Counted from the first letter of the stretch, positions 43,749 to 54,622 are shown. The stretch: 64,000 nucleotides of DNA from Hyphomicrobiales bacterium (GCA_900466605.1 UBMU01000028.1:62001-126000), one strand, 5' to 3'. A program made the numbers and translations. Notes: generated by a model not told the origin, from the letters alone.

Positions 43749-45005
43749 ATGATGATTACGCTGACGTACCGTATCGAAACGCCCGGCAGCATCGAGGCCA
43801 TGGCGGACAAGATCGCAAGCGACCAATCGACAGGTACATTCGTGCCGGTTCCTGGGGAGACTGAGGAACTGAAGTCGCGTGTGGCAGCGCGAGTGCTGGC
43901 GATCCACCCGCTTGATGACACGAACCATCCGACCTGGCCCGAGGTTGCTCCGGGCACCCGCCTCAGCCGCGCCGACGTTGATATCGCCTTTCCGCTAGAC
44001 GCGATCGGAACTGACTTATCGGCCCTGATGACCATCGCAATCGGCGGCGTCTATTCGATCAAGGGCATGACCGGCATCCGCATCGTTGACATGAAATTAC
44101 CGGCGGCGTTCAAGGACGCACATCCTGGACCACAATTCGGTATTCCCGGCAGCCGACGCCTGACTGGCGTGGAAGGACGCCCGATTATCGGAACGATCGT
44201 CAAGCCGGCGCTGGGGCTTCGTCCTCACGAGACCGCGGAGCTTGTTGGCGAACTGATTGAATCTGGCGTCGACTTCATCAAGGACGACGAAAAACTCATG
44301 AGCCCGGGCTACTCGCCACTCAAGGAACGGGTGGCGGCGATCATGCCGCGGATTCTCGATCACGAACAGCGGACCGGCAAGAAGGTGATGTATGCGTTCG
44401 GGATCTCGCACGCCGATCCCGACGAGATGATGCGCAACCACGACATCGTCGCTAAGGCTGGAGGCAACTGCGCCGTCGTCAACATCAATTCGATTGGCTT
44501 CGGCGGCATGAGCTTCCTTCGCAAGCGCTCCAACCTGGTGCTGCATGCACATCGCAACGGCTGGGACGTTCTGACGCGAGATCCCGGCGCCGGCATGGAC
44601 TTCCAGGTCTACCAGCAATTCTGGCGGCTGCTCGGCGTAGACCAGTTTCAGATCAACGGTATCAGGGTCAAATATTGGGAGCCGGACGACAGCTTTGTCT
44701 CCTCCTTCAAGGCGGTCAGCACACCACTCTTTGATGCGTCGGACTGCCCGCTGCCAGTCGCCGGTTCCGGCCAATGGGGCGGCCAGGCTCCCGAGACATA
44801 TCAGCGAACCGGCCGCACCACGGACCTTCTCTATCTCTGCGGTGGCGGTATTGTGAGCCACCCTTCGGGTCCGGCCGCCGGTGTTCGTGCCGTCAAGCAG
44901 GCCTGGCAGGCAGCGGTTGCCGGCATCCCCCTGGAGACCTACGCAAAAGACCATCCGGAACTGGCCGCATCGATCGCAAAGTTCGGCGACGGCAAGGGCG
45001 CGTGA
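43749..45005 (+). CDS. oiaX: RuBisCO-like 3-oxo-isoapionate-4-phosphate decarboxylase OiaX
   Basis: A 418-residue RuBisCO-like (form IV) protein. KPALGLRPHETA (152-163) matches the first active-site loop and FIKDDEKL (177-184) keeps the metal-site KDDE. Names and chemistry come from the described D-apiose pathway, where OiaX decarboxylates 3-oxo-isoapionate-4-phosphate to L-erythrulose-1-phosphate. The assignment is strengthened by the kinase, oxidoisomerase, dehydrogenase and lactonase genes that follow. It is not a CO2-fixing enzyme: the pathway context and divergence in other loops argue against that. It is first in the operon and divergent from its probable regulator. Confidence 0.9.
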   Translation: MMITLTYRIETPGSIEAMADKIASDQSTGTFVPVPGETEELKSRVAARVLAIHPLDDTNHPTWPEVAPGTRLSRADVDIAFPLDAIGTDLSALMTIAIGGVYSIKGMTGIRIVDMKLPAAFKDAHPGPQFGIPGSRRLTGVEGRPIIGTIVKPALGLRPHETAELVGELIESGVDFIKDDEKLMSPGYSPLKERVAAIMPRILDHEQRTGKKVMYAFGISHADPDEMMRNHDIVAKAGGNCAVVNINSIGFGGMSFLRKRSNLVLHAHRNGWDVLTRDPGAGMDFQVYQQFWRLLGVDQFQINGIRVKYWEPDDSFVSSFKAVSTPLFDASDCPLPVAGSGQWGGQAPETYQRTGRTTDLLYLCGGGIVSHPSGPAAGVRAVKQAWQAAVAGIPLETYAKDHPELAASIAKFGDGKGA

Positions 45006-45010
45006 CCGCT

Positions 45011-46345
45011 ATGGAGAACCTCCTCGTTAGCTACTATGGAGATGACTTTACCGGTTCCACTGATGTCATGGAGGCTCTGGCTTCGCACGGAGTTGCGACC
45101 GTCCTCTTTCTCGACATCCCCTCACCGGAAATGCTCGCTCGCTTCAAGGGATGCCAAGCAATCGGAATTGCCGGGACGAGCCGCAGTGAGACGCCCGAAT
45201 GGATGCAGGCGCAACTCACGCCGGTCCTCGAATGGCTGAAGTTACTGGAAGCGAAATTTTGCCACTACAAGGTATGCTCGACGTTCGACTCCAGTCCCGA
45301 GATCGGGAGCATTGGCAAGGCGATAGAAATAGGGCGCGCGACTTTCGAGCAGGTCGTTGTGCCGGTCGTCGTCGGCGCTCCGCAGTTGAAGAGGTACACC
45401 GCGTTCGGCAATCTTTTTGCGGCCTACCAAGGAAACATCTATCGGATAGATCGTCATCCGGTCATGAGCCGCCACCCGGTCACTCCGATGGGCGAGGCCG
45501 ATCTTGCTGTTCACCTGTCGCGGCAGACCCGATTGCCTGTTACCGTGGCTGATGTTGCGGCGATTGCGTCGGTTGACGCAGACTTGCGGGTCGACCAATT
45601 GGCGTCGAATTCTCCAGGGATTCTGCTCATCGATGTCGATTCAGAAGCAACGCAAGCTGCTGCCGGACGTCACCTGCTTCGACTGGCGGACCAGTTTGGA
45701 GGTTTCCTCGCTGGCTCGTCTGGAGTCGAATATGCACTTCTCAATGCCTGGCGGCGGAGCGGCGTCATTGCCGGGAATGCAGATTTCCCCGAAGTCGGCC
45801 CCGTCGACCGGATCGCGGTAGTCTCCGGCAGTGTTTCACCAACGACCGAGCGCCAAATTCGAAAAGCTGTGGCTGACGGCTTCGAGAGCATTTCAATCGA
45901 TCCCCTGTCGTTGGTTTCGGAAGATTGCAACGAAGCGATTGCGGCGGCGGTTCGGGCCGGAATCCAAAAGCTGAAGGACGGCAAGAGCGTCATCCTTCAT
46001 ACGGCGCTTGGTCCGTCGGCGGATGTCGGTGCCGACATGGACAAACTCCCAGGGGCGCGTCATGCACTTGGACGAGCGCTCGGCACTGTGCTGCGCCGGC
46101 TAGTCGAGAGCGAGGGATTGTCGCGCGCTGTTATCGCCGGCGGCGATACCTCGAGCCACGCCCTTCGACAATTGAAGATCGAAGCATTGACTACGCTTCT
46201 TCCGCTTCCACAGACGCCTGGCTCCCCCCTTTGCCTCGCCCATGGAGACTATCCCGCAACCAACGGCCTGCAGATCGCTTTGAAGGGCGGTCAGGTCGGA
46301 ACGGACGAATACTTCGCCCAGATACGCGCGGGAAGGAAGAACTAG
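45011..46345 (+). CDS. oiaK: 3-oxo-isoapionate kinase OiaK (four-carbon acid sugar kinase family)
   Basis: A 444-residue kinase of the DUF1537 family. The N-terminal domain begins YYGDDFTGSTDVMEALAS, the substrate-binding signature. The C-terminal nucleotide domain has IAVVSGSVSPTTERQI and VIAGGDTSSHALRQL. In D-apiose catabolism OiaK phosphorylates 3-oxo-isoapionate on O4. ATG 45011 is 5 bases after the oiaX stop. A GTG at 45002 overlapping that stop is an alternative start that adds three residues. Confidence 0.9.
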   Translation: MENLLVSYYGDDFTGSTDVMEALASHGVATVLFLDIPSPEMLARFKGCQAIGIAGTSRSETPEWMQAQLTPVLEWLKLLEAKFCHYKVCSTFDSSPEIGSIGKAIEIGRATFEQVVVPVVVGAPQLKRYTAFGNLFAAYQGNIYRIDRHPVMSRHPVTPMGEADLAVHLSRQTRLPVTVADVAAIASVDADLRVDQLASNSPGILLIDVDSEATQAAAGRHLLRLADQFGGFLAGSSGVEYALLNAWRRSGVIAGNADFPEVGPVDRIAVVSGSVSPTTERQIRKAVADGFESISIDPLSLVSEDCNEAIAAAVRAGIQKLKDGKSVILHTALGPSADVGADMDKLPGARHALGRALGTVLRRLVESEGLSRAVIAGGDTSSHALRQLKIEALTTLLPLPQTPGSPLCLAHGDYPATNGLQIALKGGQVGTDEYFAQIRAGRKN

Positions 46346-46497
46346 AATGGCGGTCTGGGTGGACGGACGAACGATGATGTCTGTTTTTCGCGCCATTCCG
46401 CGCCAAAGGGGCTCGCAAGTGGGAAAGGCGCGACCATCGGCCTACCCGATGTGGGAATTTGCCTCATAACTTAACTAGCAGATGATATGGTGATTGA

Positions 46498-46510
46498 CTC
46501 ATCATACCAG
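46498..46510. promoter_or_regulatory. candidate GntR operator upstream of apnO
   Basis: CTCATCATACCAG, the second copy of the 13-mer, lies 38 bases before apnO. A related GATATGGTGAT precedes it at 46483, so two half-sites may be bound together. It implies a separate regulated promoter for apnO and the transporter. Confidence 0.5.
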
Positions 46511-46548
46511 TTTATGCTCCTATTCCGAGACAGAAAAGGTGAGGAAAC

Positions 46549-47376
46549 ATGACAACAATTGCCCTCTTCGGCGCCGGTGGCAAAATGGGCTACCGCCTTG
46601 CAAAAAACCTCAAGGGCTCACGTTTTGACGTCCGCCACATCGAGGTCAGCGACGCCGGCAAAGCGCGGTTGAGAGATGACCTCGGTGTCGATTGTGTTGG
46701 GCCCGATGCAGGCCTCGACGGAGCCGAAGTCGTAATCCTGGCCGTTCCCGATACAGCGATCGGCAAAGTGGCTTCGGGAATCGTCGACAAGCTGAAGCCG
46801 GGTACGATGGTCATTGCTCTCGATGCAGCCGCTCCTTTTGCGGGCCACCTGCCGAAGCGCGAGGATCTCACCTATTTCGTCACCCATCCCTGCCATCCGC
46901 CGATCTTCAACGATGAAACCGAGATGCAGGCAAAGAAGGACCATTTCGGCGGTCTGTTTGCCAAGCAGCACATTGTCTCGGCCCTCATGCAGGGACCAGA
47001 AACTGCCTATGAGCTTGGAGAGGAAATCGCCAAGGTCATCTGGGCTCCAGTTATGCGGTCGCATCGCGTAACTGTGGATCAATTGGCAATGCTCGAGCCC
47101 GGCCTTTCAGAAACAGTCTGCGCCTCGCTGCTCGTCGTGATGAGACAGGCAATGGACGAATGCGTGGCGCGCGGTGTGCCCGAAGAAGCAGCTCGCGACT
47201 TCCTGCTTGGCCACATGAACGTTCTCGGCGCAGTCATATTCAAGGAAGTAGACGGAGTGTTCTCGGATGCCTGCAACAAGGCAATCGAATTCGGCATTCC
47301 GGCGCTGATGCGCGACGACTGGAAAAGGGTTTTCGAACCACAGGAGATCGCCGAGAGCATTCGGCGCATCACCTAA
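46549..47376 (+). CDS. apnO: D-apionate oxidoisomerase ApnO
   Basis: A 275-residue NAD(P)-dependent dehydrogenase of the 6-phosphogluconate/3-hydroxyacid type. The Rossmann motif GAGGKMGYRLAKNLKGSRF starts at 8. VILAVPDTAIGKVA is the second conserved part, and the Gly/His-rich FVTHPCHPPIFND is unusual for plain 6-phosphogluconate enzymes. In the D-apiose pathway ApnO oxidises and isomerises D-apionate to 3-oxo-isoapionate. The call rests on fold plus neighbours oiaX, oiaK, apsD and apnL. Confidence 0.88.
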   Translation: MTTIALFGAGGKMGYRLAKNLKGSRFDVRHIEVSDAGKARLRDDLGVDCVGPDAGLDGAEVVILAVPDTAIGKVASGIVDKLKPGTMVIALDAAAPFAGHLPKREDLTYFVTHPCHPPIFNDETEMQAKKDHFGGLFAKQHIVSALMQGPETAYELGEEIAKVIWAPVMRSHRVTVDQLAMLEPGLSETVCASLLVVMRQAMDECVARGVPEEAARDFLLGHMNVLGAVIFKEVDGVFSDACNKAIEFGIPALMRDDWKRVFEPQEIAESIRRIT

Positions 47377-47381
47377 CGTGA

Positions 47382-48398
<1,017 letters not shown>

Positions 48399-48415
48399 TC
48401 GCCGCTAAATCCGAT

Positions 48416-48442
48416 GCAGAGGGCGTCAATGGCGCCCTCTGC
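48416..48442 (+). terminator. hairpin after the receptor gene
   Basis: GCAGAGGGCG and CGCCCTCTGC form a perfect 10-bp stem with a 7-base loop. No T-run follows. It is typical of the 3' stabilising stem behind periplasmic receptor genes, which raises receptor mRNA over that of the permease and ATPase. Confidence 0.55.
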
Positions 48443-48471
48443 AAGTCGTTGCTGTTATTGAGGCCTGTCGC

Positions 48472-49116
48472 ATGTGGAGAATGAAGGGCGCTTTGCTCGC
48501 TGCTGTTATTGTTGCGGTGCTGCCGGGCTGCAAGATCATCAAGACACCCACCGCCGAGGAAAAGGCGGCGGCCGCTGCCAAGAGCGCCTTTGATCCAAAA
48601 GCCAAAGTCGATGCGATCTGGCAGCCGCAAGTCGTTCCATATTTCGAAAAGAGAGCGGGAGAGCTGAAGGATGTGGCCCAGCTTGCGGCCTCAAGTCCGG
48701 ATCAGGCCGGAGAAAAATACGGCAATCCGCGCAAGCAAAGCAGTTCACCTTGGACTTATGCGGTCAAGTTCACCGGAAAGGTGATCGCCGCCGATACCGA
48801 CTCGCGCGCGGCGACACTGGACGTCGACACAGACGGCGATGGCAAGGCTGATGCGAAGGTACAAATCGGGCCAGCGCTTAGAGGCACTGCGTTGCGCGAC
48901 ACGCTGGACTTCGTAAATTTCAACGAGTTTAAGAACCAGATTGAATGGGCCCAATTCGGCAAGGCATTCAATGAGAAGGCGAACGCGGCATTCCTTGCCT
49001 CTGTGCCGCGTAACGACTTGGTCGGCAAGACCGTGACCGTGATTGGTGCATTTCCCTTGCAAAGTGGAGGACAGCCTCCGCTTGTCACACCTTCGGAACT
49101 GACGGTGGGATCATGA
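48472..49116 (+). CDS. DUF2291 lipoprotein, partner of a sugar ABC transporter
   Basis: A 214-residue DUF2291 protein. Unlike the first copy it has a lipoprotein signal: hydrophobic ALLAAVIVAVLPGC with the lipobox Cys at about 22. The rest shares the Ala-rich helix, GEKYGN, WTYAVKFTGKVIAAD, the QIGPALRGTALRDTLDFVNF segment and NQIEWAQFGKAFNEK. ATG 48481 (MKGALL) is an alternative start. It lies between receptor and ATPase genes and overlaps the ATPase start by 4 bases. Probably a periplasm-facing accessory of the transporter; the mechanism is unknown. Confidence 0.8.
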   Translation: MWRMKGALLAAVIVAVLPGCKIIKTPTAEEKAAAAAKSAFDPKAKVDAIWQPQVVPYFEKRAGELKDVAQLAASSPDQAGEKYGNPRKQSSSPWTYAVKFTGKVIAADTDSRAATLDVDTDGDGKADAKVQIGPALRGTALRDTLDFVNFNEFKNQIEWAQFGKAFNEKANAAFLASVPRNDLVGKTVTVIGAFPLQSGGQPPLVTPSELTVGS

Positions 49117-50663
49117 GCGAGCGAGAGACAAAAAACGACGATATCATCTTGCGCCTCGAAGAGGTGTCCAAGGTCTATTCGGGCATCGTCGCCGTCAAGC
49201 GCGCCAACCTTGAGCTTCGCCGTGGCGCAGTGAACGTTCTGGTCGGCGAGAACGGCGCTGGCAAATCAACGCTGATGAAGATCATTGCCGGCGTTGAACG
49301 CCCGACCGTCGGCCGCATCATCCTCGACGAAGAGCCAGTATCGTTCGACAGCCCTGCCGATGCACAAGCGCACGGCATTGGAATGATCTTCCAGGAACTC
49401 AATCTCTTCGCCAACATGTCCGTCGCAGAGAATATATTCGCGACACGTGAGATCACCCGCGGCCTGCGAGGCATTGACCACAAGGCGCAGGTCGAGCGGG
49501 CGAACGCATTTCTAAGGCGGCTGGATGCTGGCATCGATGCGGAAACGATGGTTGAGGATCTGCCCATCGGCCAACAACAGCTCGTCGAAATTGCCAAGGC
49601 GATGTCGCTGAATGCGCGCATCCTTATCATGGACGAACCGACCTCTGCGCTTTCGGCTACGGAAGTCGAAATCCTCTTCAAGGTGATTGCAGAGTTGAAG
49701 GCTCAAGGGGTCGCGATCGTCTATATTTCGCATCGACTGGAAGAACTGATGCGGATCGGCGACTACATCACCGTGCTGCGTGACGGCCAGATTACCGGCC
49801 AGGCTGTGGTTCGTGACATCGATACGCGCTGGATCGTACGATCGATGATTGGTTCTGACGCCAAGGACTTCGCCAAGTCGGTAGACCACGTGGTGGGCAA
49901 AGAGATGTTCCGTGCGGAACACATCAGTCTTCCTCGGTCGACCGGCGGCCTTGCCGTCGATCGCGTTTCACTCTCTGTCAAATCAGGCGAGATTCTCGGC
50001 ATTTATGGTCTAATGGGCGCAGGACGCAGCGAATTCTTTGAATGCGTGATCGGACGCCATACGCACTCCACCGGTAAGATCTTCATTGATGGCGAAGAGG
50101 TCAAGGCGCGCGACGTCACCCGCCGTATCCGCCGTGGATTGGCCCTTATTCCTGAAGACCGGCAGCGGGAGGGCCTGGTGCAGGTCCTCTCGATAGCGAG
50201 CAACCTGTCGCTGGCGAGCCTCAACCGTTTCGCCCGGTTCTTTCACATCAATGCGCGCGAAGAGAAAGACGCCATCAGCGACGCGATCAAGGACCTCTCG
50301 ATCAAGGCGCCCAATCCGGACTTCGAAGTGACGTCGATGTCCGGCGGCAATCAGCAAAAGGTGGTAATCGGCAAAGCGCTGATGACCAGACCGAAGGTTT
50401 TGTTGATGGATGAACCGAGCCGGGGCATCGATGTCGGGGCCAAGGCGGACGTCTTCCGTACGATGCGCCGTCTTGCGGCAAACGGCCTCGCCATTCTGTT
50501 TTCGACGTCCGATCTCGAAGAGGTCATGGCGCTTTCGGATCGCATCGCAGTCTTAAGCAATGGCCAGTTGGTCGCCGTTTTCAACAAAAACGAGGCAACG
50601 GAAGACGCCATAATCGCGGCTTCGGCCAAGGGACACGGACATCAAGGGAAACTCGCGTCATGA
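49113..50663 (+). CDS. ribose-type ABC transporter ATPase (D-apiose predicted)
   Basis: A 516-residue tandem ATPase of the RbsA/MglA type. The N-terminal half has GENGAGKST, LPIGQQQLVEIAKAM and ILIMDEPTSAL. The C-terminal half has GLMGAGRSEFFE, MSGGNQQKVVIGKAL and VLLMDEPSRGIDVGAK. It overlaps DUF2291 and the permease by 4 bases each, so the three are translated as a unit. It energises uptake of the predicted apiose. Confidence 0.92.
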   Translation: MSERETKNDDIILRLEEVSKVYSGIVAVKRANLELRRGAVNVLVGENGAGKSTLMKIIAGVERPTVGRIILDEEPVSFDSPADAQAHGIGMIFQELNLFANMSVAENIFATREITRGLRGIDHKAQVERANAFLRRLDAGIDAETMVEDLPIGQQQLVEIAKAMSLNARILIMDEPTSALSATEVEILFKVIAELKAQGVAIVYISHRLEELMRIGDYITVLRDGQITGQAVVRDIDTRWIVRSMIGSDAKDFAKSVDHVVGKEMFRAEHISLPRSTGGLAVDRVSLSVKSGEILGIYGLMGAGRSEFFECVIGRHTHSTGKIFIDGEEVKARDVTRRIRRGLALIPEDRQREGLVQVLSIASNLSLASLNRFARFFHINAREEKDAISDAIKDLSIKAPNPDFEVTSMSGGNQQKVVIGKALMTRPKVLLMDEPSRGIDVGAKADVFRTMRRLAANGLAILFSTSDLEEVMALSDRIAVLSNGQLVAVFNKNEATEDAIIAASAKGHGHQGKLAS

Positions 50664-51724
50664 CGGCAGCCACATCATCCACTTCCGCACAGGCGGGCGC
50701 GAACGGCTCTGTACTGTTGACGCTGATGAAGCTTAGGACCTTTATCGCGCTATTCGCGGTTATCATCTTCTTCGCGATCTTCGCCCCGAACTTTACCTCG
50801 ACGGCGAACATGATCCTGATGTCAAAGCACGTAGCGCTGAATGCCTTCCTGGCCATGGGGATGACCTTCGTCATCATCACTGGCGGCATCGATTTGTCGG
50901 TGGGATCGATCGTCGGGCTTTGCGGCATGGTGGCCGGCGGGTTGATCCTCTACGGGATCGAGCTGCCGATCGGCTATACGATCTATTTCAATCTCTTCGA
51001 GATCGTCCTGATCACCCTTTCGATCGGGCTGCTGATTGGTCTCATCAACGGCTTGCTGATCACCAAGCTCAATGTCGCCCCTTTTATCGCGACCCTTGGT
51101 ACGCTCTATGTTGCGCGCGGCCTGGCGCTGCTTTCCTCGGATGGCCAAACCTTTCCGAACCTTGTCGGCCGCCCCGAATATGCAACGACTGGCTTCGATT
51201 TCTTCGGTGCGGGGCGGATTTTAGGTCTTCCAGTGTCAATCTGGATCCTTATCGTGCTTGCACTCGTCGCCGCCTACGTCGCGCGTTCCACACCGATCGG
51301 GCGACACATCTTTGCCGTCGGCGGCAATGAGCGGGCGGCACGTATGTCGGGTATCCGCGTCGATATCGTGAAGATCTTCGTCTACATGTTTTCCGGTCTC
51401 TGCGCGGCGATCGTTGGCGTCATCATCTCTTCAGAGTTGATGGCTGCCCATCCAGCGACCGGCGAAAGCTTCGAGCTCAACGCCATTGCGGCGGCTGTCC
51501 TCGGCGGCACATCGATGTCAGGTGGTCGCGGAACGATTGGCGGCACGATCATCGGCGCCTTCGTCATCGGGATCCTGTCGGACGGTCTGGTGATGATGGG
51601 CGTCTCGTCCTTCTGGCAGATGGTCATCAAGGGACTAGTAATTATTATTGCTGTTGTCGTCGATCAGGCGCAGCGCCGCCTGCAGCAGCGCGTTACTCTG
51701 ATGCAAATGGCAAAGGCAGGTTGA
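50660..51724 (+). CDS. ribose-type ABC transporter permease (D-apiose predicted)
   Basis: A 354-residue RbsC-type permease with about ten membrane spans. Signatures are VIITGGIDLSVGSIVGLCG and AVLGGTSMSGGRGTIGGTII. The first 30 residues are hydrophilic and Thr/Ser/Ala-rich before the first span. It is followed after 1 base by the dehydrogenase gene, tying transport to the first catabolic step. Confidence 0.92.
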   Translation: MTAATSSTSAQAGANGSVLLTLMKLRTFIALFAVIIFFAIFAPNFTSTANMILMSKHVALNAFLAMGMTFVIITGGIDLSVGSIVGLCGMVAGGLILYGIELPIGYTIYFNLFEIVLITLSIGLLIGLINGLLITKLNVAPFIATLGTLYVARGLALLSSDGQTFPNLVGRPEYATTGFDFFGAGRILGLPVSIWILIVLALVAAYVARSTPIGRHIFAVGGNERAARMSGIRVDIVKIFVYMFSGLCAAIVGVIISSELMAAHPATGESFELNAIAAAVLGGTSMSGGRGTIGGTIIGAFVIGILSDGLVMMGVSSFWQMVIKGLVIIIAVVVDQAQRRLQQRVTLMQMAKAG

Positions 51725-51725
51725 A

Positions 51726-52760
51726 ATGACTGAATTGAAAGGTGCTTTGATCGGTTGCGGGTTCTTCGCGGTCAATCAGATGCATGCCTGGAACGACGTC
51801 GACGGCGCCAAGATCGTGGCGATCTGCGACCGGGATCCGGATCGACTGAAGATGGTCGGTGACCAGTTTGGTATCGAACGGCGGTACAATGACGCAAATG
51901 CGTTGTTTGCAGACGGCGGCTTCGATTTCGTTGACATCGCCACGACCGTTCAAAGCCACCGGGCCCTTGTTGAGATGGCAGCACAGGCCAAGGTGCCCGC
52001 CATTTGCCAGAAGCCGTTTGCCAAAACCCTTACTGACGCAACGTCGATGGTGGCAGCGTGCCGTGCTGCAGGCGTTCCGCTGATGGTGCACGAGAACTTT
52101 CGCTGGCAGACACCGATCCAGGCCGTGCGCAAGGCTCTGGATGCGGGTTTGATCGGAGCACCTTTCTGGGCACGTTTTTCGTTTCGTTCCGGCTACGATG
52201 TTTTCGCCGGTCAGCCGTATCTTGCAGAGGGAGACCGGTTCATTATCGAGGACCTTGGGATCCACACGCTGGACATTGCCCGCTACATCCTTGGCGACGC
52301 CGTCACGGTCACTGCGCGAACCAAGCGTGTCAACCCGCGGATCAAGGGCGAGGACGTGGCAACGATTCTCCTCGACCACGAAAGTGGCGCAACCTCGATT
52401 GTCGATGTCAGCTATGCCACGAGACTTTCCAGAGAACCCTTCCCTGAGACGTTGATCGAAATCGATGGTTCGGAAGGAACAATCCGCCTCAGGCAGGGCT
52501 ACCAGCTCGAGGTGACCAATGCCAACGGAGCCACGACCACTGACGTGGCTCCAAAGCTTTTGTCGTGGGCCTCTCGTCCCTGGCACAACATCCAGGAAAG
52601 CGTCTACGCGATCCAGCAGCACTGGATCGATCAACTGAAGCGGGGCTCGGAGCATTCGACTTCCGGTGCCGACAATCTGAAGACGTTTGCCCTTGTTGAA
52701 GCAGCGTATGAAAGCGCCGCCAGCAACCGGACGATCGACGTCGGAGCGATGCTGCGATGA
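51726..52760 (+). CDS. apsD: D-apiose dehydrogenase ApsD (Gfo/Idh/MocA family)
   Basis: A 344-residue NAD(P)-dependent oxidoreductase. The N-terminal Rossmann motif is ALIGCGFFAVNQ, with the conserved AICQKPFA (the EKP site, with Gln before Lys) near 96-103. The catalytic EDLGIHTLDIARYI helix is near 175. In the described pathway ApsD oxidises D-apiose to D-apionolactone. The generic family has many substrates; the call depends on apnL overlapping its stop by 4 bases and on the complete pathway nearby. Confidence 0.87.
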   Translation: MTELKGALIGCGFFAVNQMHAWNDVDGAKIVAICDRDPDRLKMVGDQFGIERRYNDANALFADGGFDFVDIATTVQSHRALVEMAAQAKVPAICQKPFAKTLTDATSMVAACRAAGVPLMVHENFRWQTPIQAVRKALDAGLIGAPFWARFSFRSGYDVFAGQPYLAEGDRFIIEDLGIHTLDIARYILGDAVTVTARTKRVNPRIKGEDVATILLDHESGATSIVDVSYATRLSREPFPETLIEIDGSEGTIRLRQGYQLEVTNANGATTTDVAPKLLSWASRPWHNIQESVYAIQQHWIDQLKRGSEHSTSGADNLKTFALVEAAYESAASNRTIDVGAMLR

Positions 52761-54622
52761 AAGCAGACCCCTTCGACCTCTATGGCACTCGTGACGCCGT
52801 AACCCCACAGGTTCGGCTTAGGGCCGGAAAACTCGAGGTCGACCTCGCAAATGGTAACCTGCGCACCATCCGCTATGATGGAATCGAGGTGCTAAGAGCA
52901 ATCTCGTATCTCGTTCGCGATCGCGACTGGGGAACATATAGCCCCGAAATCGCCGACCTGAAGGTCGAGCAAGATGATGATCTTTTCAAGGTTAGCTATC
53001 GAGCCCAATGCGACGGGCCGGACGACAACAGCCTCGTTATAGACGTCATGATCCTTGGGCAACGCGGCCGCCTTGACTTCGAGGCCAAAGCCCTATCGCA
53101 AACAGGCTTCGAAACCAACCGCTGCGGCTTCTGCATCCTTCATCCAATCGTTGGCGTCGCCGGCACAAAGGCTAAGGTGGAGCACGTCGACGGAGGATCA
53201 AAGGCGACACAGTTTCCTGATTTGATCGAACCCTGGCAGCCATTCAAGGATATGCGCGCCATTTCCCACGAGGTAGTGCCAGGGGTCACCGCCGAGTGCC
53301 GGATGGAGGGTGACACGTTCGAAATGGAGGATCAGAGGAACTGGTCGGACGCGTCTTACAAGACCTATGTCAGACCACTCGCTCTTCCCTGGCCTTATCA
53401 GATCCCCGCTGATCAACCCGTTTGGCAAAAGACGTCACTGATCATCAAGGACAGCCGCCCAGAACAGCGCCTTGCGGCCAAAGAAAAAGGCGAAGCAATT
53501 GAACTTCACCTTGGTGCTCGGACCGGCACCATGCCAGCAATTGGCCTGATCATTACGCCGGAGGAGGCCGATGCGTCCCTGTCGGCCAAAAGCGTCCTCG
53601 CAGACATCGCGCCGCAGGAGCTGCTCTTCCATTTCGACCCGGGCGCTGGACACGACATCGAAGCGCTGAAGCGGTTCGCAGTCATCGCGGCGACCTATCC
53701 GGGCCGTTCGACGCTAGAGATCGCTCTCCCCTGCAGGCAGTCCCCGGCAAGTGAAGCGGCCGACATTGCCCGGCAGGTTCGCTCTGCGGGCTTCAAGCCG
53801 GATGCGATCATGATTTCCCCGTCCGTCGATCGACAGTCAACGCCGCCCGGCAGCAAATGGCCCGACTGCCCGCCGCTCGAAGAGGTCTATTCGGCAGCCC
53901 ATTCTGCATTTTCGGGCATCCGCATTGGCGGCGGCATGCTCAGCTACTTTACCGAACTCAATCGCAAGCGCGTGCCGGATGAAAAACTTGCATTCATCAG
54001 CCATTGCACCAATCCGATCGTCCACGCGGCCGACGATCTCAGCGTGATGCAGACATTGGAGGCGCTTCCCTTCATTACCCGCTCGGTGCGGGCGATCTAC
54101 GGCACCAAGCACTACCGAATCGGGCCTTCGACCATAGCTATGCGGCAAAATCCCTACGGAAGCCGTACGATGGAGAACCTCTCTGGCGGCCGGATCCCCA
54201 TGGCCAATCAAGACCCTCGCCACAACGGACGCTTCGCAGAAGCGTTTGCGTTGGCCTATGCGACAAGCGTATTGGACGCAGACCTCGAATGCTTGACGCT
54301 CTCAGCACTAACCGGACCGTTTGGACTGATCGCGGGTGCGGACGAGCCAACCAAGGAAGGCGGTAGACGCCCGTTGTCCAACACCGTCAGCATGCTCGCT
54401 GCATTGGCCGGAGGAGGCTGGCGAGAGTGTATCTCAAGCTCGCCGTCGAGGGTTCTTGCATTCGCCAGCATCGGTAGGACGGGTTCACAATTGCACGTCG
54501 TCAACCTGACAAGCCAAGAGCACATCGTGGACTGGAGCGCACTGAGGGCCGCGCCTGTTCATCCTGGGGCGCGGTTTGCTCTTCCCCCACTGGGCATCGC
54601 CTCGTTCCCACTGTCAAATTGA
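52757..54622 (+). CDS. apnL: D-apionate lactonase ApnL
   Basis: A 621-residue cytosolic protein that matches the long lactonases which open D-apionolactone to D-apionate. An N-terminal beta-rich domain (about 1-280, with VEHVDGGSKATQFPDLIEPW) is followed by a TIM-barrel-like part with IGGGMLSYFTELNRKR, ISHCTNPIVHAADDLSVMQT and a C-terminal beta domain. Catalytic residues are not certain from sequence; His and Asp in the ISHCTNPIVHAADD segment are candidates. The start overlaps the apsD stop by 4 bases. It is the last gene of the apiose operon. Confidence 0.87.
   Translation: MKADPFDLYGTRDAVTPQVRLRAGKLEVDLANGNLRTIRYDGIEVLRAISYLVRDRDWGTYSPEIADLKVEQDDDLFKVSYRAQCDGPDDNSLVIDVMILGQRGRLDFEAKALSQTGFETNRCGFCILHPIVGVAGTKAKVEHVDGGSKATQFPDLIEPWQPFKDMRAISHEVVPGVTAECRMEGDTFEMEDQRNWSDASYKTYVRPLALPWPYQIPADQPVWQKTSLIIKDSRPEQRLAAKEKGEAIELHLGARTGTMPAIGLIITPEEADASLSAKSVLADIAPQELLFHFDPGAGHDIEALKRFAVIAATYPGRSTLEIALPCRQSPASEAADIARQVRSAGFKPDAIMISPSVDRQSTPPGSKWPDCPPLEEVYSAAHSAFSGIRIGGGMLSYFTELNRKRVPDEKLAFISHCTNPIVHAADDLSVMQTLEALPFITRSVRAIYGTKHYRIGPSTIAMRQNPYGSRTMENLSGGRIPMANQDPRHNGRFAEAFALAYATSVLDADLECLTLSALTGPFGLIAGADEPTKEGGRRPLSNTVSMLAALAGGGWRECISSSPSRVLAFASIGRTGSQLHVVNLTSQEHIVDWSALRAAPVHPGARFALPPLGIASFPLSN

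Noticed and set aside
43749-45005. A true CO2-fixing RuBisCO large subunit
   Set aside because: No small subunit, no phosphoribulokinase and a clear apiose pathway context. The protein belongs with the RuBisCO-like decarboxylases.
44774-45010. An N-terminal extension of the OiaK frame
   Set aside because: It overlaps the end of oiaX. The conserved kinase start (YYGDDFTG) needs only the ATG at 45011.
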